Positions 9,504 to 19,012 of a DNA stretch of 64,000 bases are shown here, in pieces; position 1 is the first letter of the stretch, and each line of letters opens with the position of its first letter. Source of the stretch: Flavobacterium cupreum (GTDB lineage Bacteria > Bacteroidota > Bacteroidia > Flavobacteriales > Flavobacteriaceae); NCBI RefSeq assembly GCF_003996965.1, contig NZ_QWDM01000015.1, forward strand, positions 62,001 to 126,000, written 5' to 3'. The position numbers and the translations under genes were made by a program. Under the pieces are notes generated by a model that worked only from the letters and a program-made list of their open reading frames with translations, had not been told where the DNA came from and did no database searches.

Positions 9504-12500
9504 CAACAGACGAATACATTACTTATTTAAGAAGCATAAATATTATCGTTACTTCACAAGAAGATAAAATTACAATTGAAGATCCGAACGATGTTTTAAC
9601 TTCTGAAATAGTTGAAGAGTTAAAAACCAGAAAAACAGATATATTAGATTTTTTCAATTTAATAAAAAGTAAAAAAGAGCTTTTTATTGGAATTCCTAAA
9701 GCTTCTGTAAGTGTCTATTATCCGTTATCTTCTGCACAAAAACGCATGTATTTTTTATATGAGTTTGACAAACAGAGTACAGCTTATAATATGCCCGTTT
9801 TTTTCAGGATCGGCAGGCCGTTGGATGTTAGCCGCTTAGAGCTTGCGTTTACCCAGCTGGTTTCACGCCATCAAAGCCTTCGTACCGTATTCGAAATAGT
9901 AGACGGTCTTCCCGTACAGCGAATACTGGACGACACTGCCTTTAAAATGGGACATTACAGTGGGAACACCACTGATATGAATACGTATATCAGTACGTTT
10001 GTCCGTCCCTTTAATCTCGCTTCGGAGTTTCCTATCCGAATATCCCTAATGGATGTTAAAGGAGAAGATTACCTTTTAATGTTCGACATGCACCATATTA
10101 TCAATGACGGGGTTTCACAAGAAATCCTCATGCGTGAATTCTGGTTGTTGTACAAAGGGCGAAAACTGGAGGATTTACGCATTCAATACACCGATTATGC
10201 CGCATGGCAGCAAAGTGATGCGCACCAGTCTTTGGTAGCAACCCATAAATCATACTGGCTTGAACTTTTCGCTAAAGAGATTACTGCTTTGGATTTGCCA
10301 TTGGATTATTTCCGTCCTCTTTACAAAGGCGGTCAGGGCGATAGCCAATTTTTAAATCTGGACAAGCAAAAAAGTAAGAAGTTGCGTTCCCTCGCCAGTT
10401 CCAATGGTGTAACGGTGTATACTTTGTTTTTAGCGGTGTACAATGTACTGCTTAGCAAACTGTGCAATCAGGACGACATCATAGTGGGCACGCCTACTGC
10501 AGGCCGTCACCATGCCGATCTGGAAGCTATTGTGGGCATGTTTGTCAATACGCTTGCCCTTCGCAATTGCGTAAACCCGGGAATGACATTCAAAGATTTC
10601 CTGGCCACGGTACACGAATCAACCTTGTCAGCTTTTGACCATCAGCTGTACCAGTATGAAGAGTTGGTAGACGCGTTGGATCTTCCGCGCGATGCAAGCC
10701 GTAATTCTTTATTTGATGTTTTCTTTTCGTATCAGAACCAGGTGGATGATTCCGCTTTTAAAGATCCGGAACTCAAGATAAATCTCCATGACGTCTCCTA
10801 TAATATTGCCAAATTTGACCTTAGTCTTACGGTACTGGATGCTGAAGAAATCAGTCTGGCGTTCACCTATCGTACCGATCTCTTTACAGCTTCGAGTGCA
10901 GCGCGCTTTAGTGCTTATCTTGCCCGTATCATCGATGCGATACTGGAAGATGAGGTACAACTGATTGCGGATATGACGATTTTGTCCGAAGAGGAGAAAT
11001 CCGAATTACTGGTTGATTTTAATGATACTTTCGCAGATTATGACCTGCAGCAGACCGTTCTGGATATGTTCAGGACACAATCAGCCAAAACACCCGATGC
11101 AGCTGCAATTGTGTTTGGGGAAGAGGTTTTAAGTTATAATGATTTGGAGCAGCGCTCGGATCTTTGGGCGTCGCATCTTATTGATTATGGTGTGGCTGCG
11201 GGTTCTATAGTAGGCCTGATTATGACGCGTTCGAGTGAAATGATTACCGCTATTTTATCCGTTATGAAATCCGGGGCAGCCTATGTGCCTATCAATCCGA
11301 ATCAACCGGCATCGCGTACTGCCCATATGCTTGAAGAATGCGGCTGTGCGTTTGTGATCACGAATTTAGAACAGCAAAACCCGGCACTGGAAGGGTATAC
11401 TTGCTTATCAGCAGAGATGCTGGATAAAAAAGACAGTCCGGAAAGAAATATACTTCCACGAGTAACTTCAGATAGTCTGGCGTATGTGATTTATACTTCC
11501 GGTTCAACCGGAAATCCAAAAGGGGTTATGGTACATCATGAATCGGTGACCAACCTGATTCACTACGAACGCGAATTTTTAGGGATAGAAGCCAGTGACA
11601 GGATTCTGCAGTTTTCGCCGTATTATTTTGACCCTTCCGTAGAACAGATCTGGCTATCCCTGACAACAGGAGCTACTTTGGTTCTTATTGAAGAAGAAAG
11701 ACTTTTAGACAGCACTAGCTTTAATGCCTATTTAATAGACAAGGGAGTAACACATCTTCATAGTACACCATCTTTCCTGGAAAGAGTTGATTTTGAAGGA
11801 GTATCAGCGCTTCGTCGTGTCATATCCGGTGGGGAAGTTTGTAAATTTTTATTAGCTGAGAACATTTCAAAGAAATATGCGTTCTATAACAAATATGGCC
11901 CAACAGAAACTACTGTAACTTTTACAATTCATAAGATGGTAAAAGGAGATAATTTAGAAAATAAAGTTCCTATTGGCCGTCCTGTAGCCAATACACAGGC
12001 TTATATTCTGGACGCACAACTGAACCTGCTGCCAGTAGGCGTAAAAGGGGAGTTGTACATCGGCGGAAAAGGGTTGTCCAAAGGATACCTGAACCGTCCG
12101 GATCTGACACAGGAGCGTTTTATAGCAAACCCTTTTGGACCGGGTCTCTTGTATAAAACAGGAGATTTGGCAAAATGGCTTCCTGACGGCACCATTGATT
12201 ATCTGGGCCGTAATGACAATCAGATAAAACTGCGTGGGTATCGCATCGAATTGGGAGAAATTGAATCCCAATTAGAAAATATAGAATCAGTAAACCAGGC
12301 TTTAGTACTTGCCCATGGTTCTGACGACAACAAACAGCTGATAGCTTATTTATGCGGCAGCGAGGAAGTGGAAAGCAGCCAGATAAGATTATTATTATCG
12401 GCTAAGCTTCCCGACTACATGATTCCTGCGAGTTATATATGGCTGGAGCGTTTTCCGGTTACCGCCAATGGAAAAGTAGATAAGAGAATGCTTCCGAATC

Positions 12501-15500
12501 CTGATTTTACAAAAGGCGAAGTATATGTAGCGGCCCAAAACCAGGAACAGGAAAAACTGGTAGAAATCTGGTCTGAAGTACTTGGGATTGAAGCCAGTAA
12601 AATCAGTATTCATTCCGATTTTTTCAATTTGGGAGGCCATTCCCTAAAAGCGATTACTTTGGTCAATAAGATCAGCAAATTATTCTCGGTTAATCTTTCC
12701 TTACGTGATTTATTCGTACACCGTACCATTTCTGAACTGTCAGGACATATTACGGGGATCGATAAAATTAATTTTGTATCGATTTCAAGAGCAGCAGAAC
12801 AGGAGTATTACCCATTATCGTCTGCACAAAAACGCATGTACTTTTTATATGAGTTCGACAAAGAAAGCACGGCTTACAACATGCCAGGTTTTTTCAGGAT
12901 CGGCAGGCCATTGGATGTTAGCCGCTTAGAGCTTGCGTTTACCCAGTTGGTTTCGCGCCATCAAAGCCTTCGTACGGTTTTCGAAATCGTAGACGGTATT
13001 CCCGTACAGCGAATACTCGATGACACTGCCTTTAAAATGGGGCATTACAGCGGAAGTGTTTCCGATATGAATACGTATATCAGTACGTTTATCCGTCCGT
13101 TTGATCTCGGTTCGGAGTTTCCTATCCGCATATCGCTGATGGAAGTGACAGATGAAGATTACCTTTTGATGTTCGACATGCACCACATCATCAATGACGG
13201 GGTTTCGCATGAGATTTTAATGCGCGAATTCTGGTTGTTGTACAAAGGGGAAGAACTGGAGGATTTACGCATCCAATACACCGATTACGCCGTATGGCAG
13301 CAGAGTGATGCGCACCAGTCCCTGGTAGCAACCCATAAATCGTACTGGCTTGATTTATATGCCAGCGAGATTACCGCTTTGGATTTGCCATTGGATTATT
13401 CCCGGCCTCTTTACAAAGGCGGTCAGGGCAATAGCCACTCTTTACAGCTTGACAGCCAGCAGAGCGCTAAGTTACGATCCCTGGCCAGTTCCAGTGGTGT
13501 AACGGTTTATACTTTGCTATTGGCGGTGTACAATATACTTCTTAGCAAACTGTGCAACCAGGACGACATCATTGTTGGTACCCCTACGGCAGGCCGTCAC
13601 CACGCAGACCTGGAAGGTATCGTGGGAATGTTTGTCAACACGCTTGCCCTTCGCAATCATGTAGACCCGGCAATGGTATTCAAAGAGTTCCTGGCCACGG
13701 TACACGAATCAACCTTGTCAGCTTTTGACCATCAGCTGTACCAGTATGAAGAGTTGGTGGATGCGTTATATTTATCACGCGATTCGAGCCGTAATTCCTT
13801 ATTTGATGTTTTCTTTTCGTATCAGAACCAGGTGGATGACTCCGCTTTTAATGATCCGAATCTGAAGATAAATCTACATGATGTATCGTATAATATAGCC
13901 AAATTTGACCTTAGTCTTGACGTACTGGATGCGGAAGAAATCAGTCTGGCGTTTACCTATCGTACCGATCTTTTTACAGCTTCAAGTGCAGCGCGTTTTA
14001 GCGGTTACCTTGGCCGTATCATCGATGCGATACTGGAAGATGAAATACAATTGATTGGGGATATGACGATTTTATCCGAAGAGGAGAAATCCAAATTGCT
14101 GGTTGATTTTAATGATACTTTTGCGGATTACGACCTGCAGCAGACCGTTCTGGATCTGTTCAGGGCCCAGTCTGCCAAAACACCCGATGCAGCTGCCATT
14201 GTGTTTGGGGAAGAAGTTTTAAGTTATAGTGACCTGGAGCTGCGCTCGGATTTTTGGGCAATTCATCTTGTTTTTTCGGGTGTGGTTTCGGGCTCTATAA
14301 TAGGTTTGGTGATGACGCGTTCGAGTGAAATGATTACGGCTATTCTGGCGGTTATGAAATGTGGGGCAGCCTATGTGCCCATCAATCCGAACCAGCCGGC
14401 ATCGCGCACCCATCATATGCTTGAAGAGTGCGGCTGTGCATTTGTGATCACGAATTTAGACCAGCAAAGCCTGGCACTGGAAGGGTATACCTGTTTATCG
14501 GCAGAAATGCTCGATACCCAACAAAGCGCGGAAATTATAAAAGAGACAATACTTCCAGACGTAACGCCGGACAGCCTTGCGTATGTGATTTATACTTCCG
14601 GTTCTACCGGAAATCCAAAAGGGGTTATGGTACATCATGAATCGGTGACCAACCTGATCAATCACGAACGCGAATTTTTAGGCATCGAAGCCAGTGACAG
14701 GATCCTGCAGTTTTCGCCGTATTATTTCGATGTTTCCGTAGAACAGATCTGGTTGTCCCTGACTACAGGTGCTGGTTTGGTCCTGATTGATTCGGAGGTA
14801 TTGACAGACCAGGAACTCTTTGTTGACTATTTAGCGTCCCATTCGGTTACAATGTTAAATGTCACTCCGTCATTTTTGGAGAGCCTGACACTCCCTTCTT
14901 TGCCAAGTCTGAAAAGAATCGTGGTATCGGGAGAAGAATGCAAACCGGGACTGGCTCGCAGGTATAACAGAGAATATGATTTTTACAATGAATACGGACC
15001 AACGGAAACGACAGTAATTTCGATTTCACAAAAGCTAACCCCGGAAACACTAAAAGGAGATAAAGTTTCTATTGGACGCCCTGTCGCCAATACACAAGTC
15101 TACATTCTGGACGCGCAACTGAACCTGCTGCCAGTAGGCGTAAAAGGGGAGTTGTACATCGGCGGAAAAGGGTTGTCCAAAGGATACCTGAACCGTCCGG
15201 ATCTGACACAGGAGCGTTTTATAGCAAACCCTTTTGGATCAGGACTTTTGTATAAAACAGGAGATTTGGCAAAATGGTTTCCAGACGGCACCATTGATTA
15301 TCTGGGCCGTAATGACAATCAGATAAAACTGCGTGGGTATCGCATCGAATTGGGAGAAATTGAATCCCAGTTAGAAAATATCGAGTCAGTAAACCAGGCT
15401 TTAGTGTTGGCACACGGTTCTGATGACAACAAACAGCTGATAGCCTATTTATGCGGCAGCGAGGAACTTGAAAGCAGCCAGATAAGATTATTATTATCGG

Positions 15501-18500
15501 CTAAGCTTCCGGATTACATGATTCCTGCGGGTTATATATGGCTGGAGAATTTTCCGGTTACCGCCAATGGAAAAGTCGATAAGCGAATGCTTCCGAATCC
15601 TGATTTTACAAAAGGCGAAGTATATGTAGCGGCCCAAAACCAGGAACAGGAAAAACTGGTAGAAATCTGGTCTGAAGTCCTTGGCATTGAAGCCAGTAAA
15701 ATCAGTATCCATTCCGATTTTTTCAATTTGGGAGGCCATTCCCTAAAAGCGATTACTTTGGTCAATAAGATCAGCAAATTATTCTCGGTTAATCTTTCCT
15801 TACGTGATTTATTCGTACACCGTACCATTTCTGAACTGTCAGGACATATTACGGGTATTGATAAAATTAATTTTGTATCGATTTCAAGAGCAGCAGAGCA
15901 GGAGTATTATCCATTGTCGTCTGCACAAAAACGCATGTACTTTTTATATGAGTTCGACAAAGAAAGCACGGCTTACAACATGCCCGGTTTTTTCAGGATC
16001 GGCAGGCCATTGGATGTTAGCCGCTTAGAGCTTGCTTTTACCCAGTTGGTTTCGCGCCATCAAAGTCTTCGTACGGTATTTGAAATCGTAGACGGTGTTC
16101 CCGTACAGCGAATACTCGATGACACTGCCTTTAAAATGGGACATTACACCGGGACTATTGCCGATATGAATACCTATATCAGTACGTTTATCCGTCCGTT
16201 TGATCTCGGTTCGGAGTTTCCTATCCGCATATCGCTGATGGAAGTGACAGGTGAGGATTACCTTTTGATGTTCGACATGCACCACATCATCAATGACGGG
16301 GTTTCGCATGAGATTTTAATGCGTGAATTCTGGTTGTTGTACAAAGGGGAAGAACTGGATGATTTACGAATCCAATACACGGATTACGCCGTATGGCAGC
16401 AGAGTGATGCGCACCAGTCCCTGGTAGCAACCCATAAATCGTACTGGCTTGATTTATATGCCAGCGAGATTACCGCTTTGGATTTGCCACTGGATTATTC
16501 CCGGCCTCTTTACAAAGGCGGTCAGGGCAATAGCCACTCTTTACAGCTTGACAGCCAGCAGAGCGCTAAGTTACGATCCCTGGCCAGTTCCAGTGGTGTA
16601 ACGGTTTATACTTTGCTATTGGCGGTTTACAATATACTGCTTAGCAAACTGTGCAACCAGAACGACATCATAGTAGGGACACCAACGGCAGGCCGTCACC
16701 ACGCAGACCTGGAAGGTATCGTGGGAATGTTTGTCAACACGCTTGCCCTTCGCAATCATGTAGATCCGGGAATGGTATTCAAAGAGTTCCTGGCCACGGT
16801 ACACGAATCTACCTTGTCAGCTTTTGACCATCAGCTGTACCAGTATGAAGAGCTGGTGGATGCTTTGGAGCTTCCGCGTGATACGAGCCGTAATTCATTA
16901 TTTGACGTTTCTTTTACATACCAGAAGCAGGTGGATGACTCCGCTTTTAACGATCCGGATCTTAAGATCAGTTTCCACGAGGTATCGTATAATATTGCCA
17001 AATTTGATCTTAGCCTTGCCGTACTGGATGCGGAAGAAATCAGTCTGGCGTTTACCTATCGTACCGATCTTTTTACAGCTTCAAGTGCAGCGCGTTTTAG
17101 CGGTTACCTTGGCCGTATCATCGATGTGATACTGGAAGATGAAATACAATTAATTGGGGATATGACGATTTTGTCCGAAGCGGAAAAATCAGAATTGCTG
17201 GTTGATTTTAATGATACTTTTGCGGATTACGACCTGCAGCAGACCGTTTTGGATCTGTTCAGGGCCCAGTCTGCCAAAACACCCGATGCAGCTGCCATTG
17301 TGTTTGGGGAAGAGGTTTTAAGTTATAGTGACCTGGAGCTGCGCTCGGATTTTTGGGCAATTCATCTTGTTTTTTCGGGTGTGGTTTCGGGCTCTATAAT
17401 AGGTTTGGTGATGACGCGTTCTAGTGAAATGATTACGGCTATTTTGGCGGTTATGAAATGTGGGGCAGCCTATGTGCCCATTAATCCGAACCAGCCGGCA
17501 TCGCGCACCCATCATATGCTTGAAGAGTGCGGCTGTGAATTTGTGATCACGAATTTAGACCAGGAAAGCCTGACACTGGAAGGGTATACCTGTTTATCGG
17601 CAGAAATGCTCGATACCCAACAAAGCGCGGAAATTATAAAAGAGACAATACTTCCAGACGTAACGCCGGATAGCCTTGCCTATGTGATTTATACTTCCGG
17701 TTCTACCGGAAATCCAAAAGGGGTTATGCTACATCATGAATCGGTGACCAACCTGATCAATCACGAACGCGAATTTTTAGGCATCGAAGCCAGTGACAGG
17801 ATCCTGCAGTTTTCGCCGTATTATTTTGATGTTTCCGTAGAACAGATCTGGTTGTCCCTTACTACAGGTGCTGGTTTGGTCCTGATTGATTCGGAGGTAT
17901 TGACAGACCAGGAGCTTTTTGTTGACTATTTAGCGTCCCATTCGGTTACAATGCTGAATGTCACTCCGTCATTTTTGGAGAGCCTGACGCTCCCTTCTTT
18001 GCCAAGTCTGAAAAGAATCGTGGTATCGGGAGAAGAATGCAAACCGGGACTGGCTCGCAGGTATAACAGAGAATATGATTTTTTCAATGAATACGGACCA
18101 ACGGAAACGACAGTAATTTCGATTTCACAAAAGCTAACCCCGGAAACACTAAAAGGAGATAAAGTTTCTATTGGACGCCCTGTCGCCAATACACAAGTCT
18201 ACATTCTGGACGCGCAACTGAACCTGCTGCCAGTAGGCGTAAAAGGGGAGTTGTACATCGGCGGAAAAGGGTTGTCCAAAGGGTACATGAACCGTTCGGA
18301 TCTGACACAGGAACGTTTTATACCGAACCCTTTTGGATCAGGACTTTTGTATAAAACAGGAGATTTGGCAAAATGGTTTTCCGATGGAACTATTGATTAT
18401 TTAGGAAGGTCAGACGGTCAGATAAAGCTCAACGGTGTCAGGATAGAGTTAGGCGAAATAGAAAGCCATTTGAAAACTTTTGAAGGAATCAAAGATGCTG

Positions 18501-19012
18501 CTGTAAATCTTTCTGAAATTGAAGGCCATAAAATTTTAGCAGCGTATTATGTAGCTGAAGAGAAAATACATAAAGCCGAACTAAAAGACCATTTGATAGA
18601 ACGTTTACCCTTTAGCATGATACCGGTTCACTACCTGCAGCTGGATAAATTACCACTAAGTCCGACAGGAAAGTTAGATCGCAGATTACTACCGGATATC
18701 GAAAAGAAAGAGCGGGTCTATGTGGGGCCGTCAAACGAAATAGAAAAACAATTGGTATTGATCTGGTCAGAGCTTTTACAGATAGAAACGGAAAGGATTA
18801 ATATTGATGATGGATTTTTTGAATTAGGCGGGAATTCCTTAAAAGCAATTGCACTGATGAATAGTATTTCTAAAATACTATCGGTAAAAATAACCCTAAA
18901 GGAAATTTTTGTAAAACAGACCATCAGGGAAATTGCGGATTATATCATAACCATTAAACAAATAACGGATACAATAGCTGAAAATAAAGAAGAAATAAAA
19001 CTTATACTATGA
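9500..19012 (+). CDS. NRPS subunit 3, TubC docking-(C-A-PCP)x3
   Basis: A 3170-residue synthetase with an N-terminal TubC-like docking domain and three C-A-PCP modules. A3 motifs lie near residues 663, 1694 and 2727, and PCP serines near 1048, 2081 and 3113; the C domains carry HHIINDG. Modules 2 and 3 are near-identical with a 3099-nt period, while module 1 differs mainly in the specificity core. Codes read by eye are DPEHIGKVTK (module 1) and DVENVSEVIK (modules 2 and 3). Glu at position 239 recalls Orn/Lys codes such as DMENLGLINK, so basic residues are a tentative guess. The last PCP (FFELGGNSLKA) resembles that of subunit 2, not the internal PCPs (FFNLGGHSLKA). The protein ends in EIKLIL and overlaps the next gene by ATGA. 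No epimerase or methyltransferase domain is seen. Confidence 0.95.
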   Translation: MTTDEYITYLRSINIIVTSQEDKITIEDPNDVLTSEIVEELKTRKTDILDFFNLIKSKKELFIGIPKASVSVYYPLSSAQKRMYFLYEFDKQSTAYNMPVFFRIGRPLDVSRLELAFTQLVSRHQSLRTVFEIVDGLPVQRILDDTAFKMGHYSGNTTDMNTYISTFVRPFNLASEFPIRISLMDVKGEDYLLMFDMHHIINDGVSQEILMREFWLLYKGRKLEDLRIQYTDYAAWQQSDAHQSLVATHKSYWLELFAKEITALDLPLDYFRPLYKGGQGDSQFLNLDKQKSKKLRSLASSNGVTVYTLFLAVYNVLLSKLCNQDDIIVGTPTAGRHHADLEAIVGMFVNTLALRNCVNPGMTFKDFLATVHESTLSAFDHQLYQYEELVDALDLPRDASRNSLFDVFFSYQNQVDDSAFKDPELKINLHDVSYNIAKFDLSLTVLDAEEISLAFTYRTDLFTASSAARFSAYLARIIDAILEDEVQLIADMTILSEEEKSELLVDFNDTFADYDLQQTVLDMFRTQSAKTPDAAAIVFGEEVLSYNDLEQRSDLWASHLIDYGVAAGSIVGLIMTRSSEMITAILSVMKSGAAYVPINPNQPASRTAHMLEECGCAFVITNLEQQNPALEGYTCLSAEMLDKKDSPERNILPRVTSDSLAYVIYTSGSTGNPKGVMVHHESVTNLIHYEREFLGIEASDRILQFSPYYFDPSVEQIWLSLTTGATLVLIEEERLLDSTSFNAYLIDKGVTHLHSTPSFLERVDFEGVSALRRVISGGEVCKFLLAENISKKYAFYNKYGPTETTVTFTIHKMVKGDNLENKVPIGRPVANTQAYILDAQLNLLPVGVKGELYIGGKGLSKGYLNRPDLTQERFIANPFGPGLLYKTGDLAKWLPDGTIDYLGRNDNQIKLRGYRIELGEIESQLENIESVNQALVLAHGSDDNKQLIAYLCGSEEVESSQIRLLLSAKLPDYMIPASYIWLERFPVTANGKVDKRMLPNPDFTKGEVYVAAQNQEQEKLVEIWSEVLGIEASKISIHSDFFNLGGHSLKAITLVNKISKLFSVNLSLRDLFVHRTISELSGHITGIDKINFVSISRAAEQEYYPLSSAQKRMYFLYEFDKESTAYNMPGFFRIGRPLDVSRLELAFTQLVSRHQSLRTVFEIVDGIPVQRILDDTAFKMGHYSGSVSDMNTYISTFIRPFDLGSEFPIRISLMEVTDEDYLLMFDMHHIINDGVSHEILMREFWLLYKGEELEDLRIQYTDYAVWQQSDAHQSLVATHKSYWLDLYASEITALDLPLDYSRPLYKGGQGNSHSLQLDSQQSAKLRSLASSSGVTVYTLLLAVYNILLSKLCNQDDIIVGTPTAGRHHADLEGIVGMFVNTLALRNHVDPAMVFKEFLATVHESTLSAFDHQLYQYEELVDALYLSRDSSRNSLFDVFFSYQNQVDDSAFNDPNLKINLHDVSYNIAKFDLSLDVLDAEEISLAFTYRTDLFTASSAARFSGYLGRIIDAILEDEIQLIGDMTILSEEEKSKLLVDFNDTFADYDLQQTVLDLFRAQSAKTPDAAAIVFGEEVLSYSDLELRSDFWAIHLVFSGVVSGSIIGLVMTRSSEMITAILAVMKCGAAYVPINPNQPASRTHHMLEECGCAFVITNLDQQSLALEGYTCLSAEMLDTQQSAEIIKETILPDVTPDSLAYVIYTSGSTGNPKGVMVHHESVTNLINHEREFLGIEASDRILQFSPYYFDVSVEQIWLSLTTGAGLVLIDSEVLTDQELFVDYLASHSVTMLNVTPSFLESLTLPSLPSLKRIVVSGEECKPGLARRYNREYDFYNEYGPTETTVISISQKLTPETLKGDKVSIGRPVANTQVYILDAQLNLLPVGVKGELYIGGKGLSKGYLNRPDLTQERFIANPFGSGLLYKTGDLAKWFPDGTIDYLGRNDNQIKLRGYRIELGEIESQLENIESVNQALVLAHGSDDNKQLIAYLCGSEELESSQIRLLLSAKLPDYMIPAGYIWLENFPVTANGKVDKRMLPNPDFTKGEVYVAAQNQEQEKLVEIWSEVLGIEASKISIHSDFFNLGGHSLKAITLVNKISKLFSVNLSLRDLFVHRTISELSGHITGIDKINFVSISRAAEQEYYPLSSAQKRMYFLYEFDKESTAYNMPGFFRIGRPLDVSRLELAFTQLVSRHQSLRTVFEIVDGVPVQRILDDTAFKMGHYTGTIADMNTYISTFIRPFDLGSEFPIRISLMEVTGEDYLLMFDMHHIINDGVSHEILMREFWLLYKGEELDDLRIQYTDYAVWQQSDAHQSLVATHKSYWLDLYASEITALDLPLDYSRPLYKGGQGNSHSLQLDSQQSAKLRSLASSSGVTVYTLLLAVYNILLSKLCNQNDIIVGTPTAGRHHADLEGIVGMFVNTLALRNHVDPGMVFKEFLATVHESTLSAFDHQLYQYEELVDALELPRDTSRNSLFDVSFTYQKQVDDSAFNDPDLKISFHEVSYNIAKFDLSLAVLDAEEISLAFTYRTDLFTASSAARFSGYLGRIIDVILEDEIQLIGDMTILSEAEKSELLVDFNDTFADYDLQQTVLDLFRAQSAKTPDAAAIVFGEEVLSYSDLELRSDFWAIHLVFSGVVSGSIIGLVMTRSSEMITAILAVMKCGAAYVPINPNQPASRTHHMLEECGCEFVITNLDQESLTLEGYTCLSAEMLDTQQSAEIIKETILPDVTPDSLAYVIYTSGSTGNPKGVMLHHESVTNLINHEREFLGIEASDRILQFSPYYFDVSVEQIWLSLTTGAGLVLIDSEVLTDQELFVDYLASHSVTMLNVTPSFLESLTLPSLPSLKRIVVSGEECKPGLARRYNREYDFFNEYGPTETTVISISQKLTPETLKGDKVSIGRPVANTQVYILDAQLNLLPVGVKGELYIGGKGLSKGYMNRSDLTQERFIPNPFGSGLLYKTGDLAKWFSDGTIDYLGRSDGQIKLNGVRIELGEIESHLKTFEGIKDAAVNLSEIEGHKILAAYYVAEEKIHKAELKDHLIERLPFSMIPVHYLQLDKLPLSPTGKLDRRLLPDIEKKERVYVGPSNEIEKQLVLIWSELLQIETERINIDDGFFELGGNSLKAIALMNSISKILSVKITLKEIFVKQTIREIADYIITIKQITDTIAENKEEIKLIL
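12021..18370 (+). repeat. Tandem duplication of an NRPS module, 3099-nt period
   Basis: Long, almost identical stretches recur at offsets of exactly 3099 nt inside subunit 3. One example is the segment starting at 12021, found again at 15120 and 18219. Identity continues through PCP, linker, C domain and A domain, and stops near 18370, where module 3 switches to sequence resembling the end of subunit 2. Module 1 joins the same family upstream (C domain near 9799 against 12889, offset 3090) but has its own A4-A5 core at about 11690-11970. This is recent module duplication followed by local exchange. Confidence 0.9.

Noticed and set aside
9500..19012. Long antisense open frames repeated three times in subunit 3
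   Set aside because: They recur at the 3099-nt module period and read against strong NRPS domains; they are by-products of the module repeats and codon bias.
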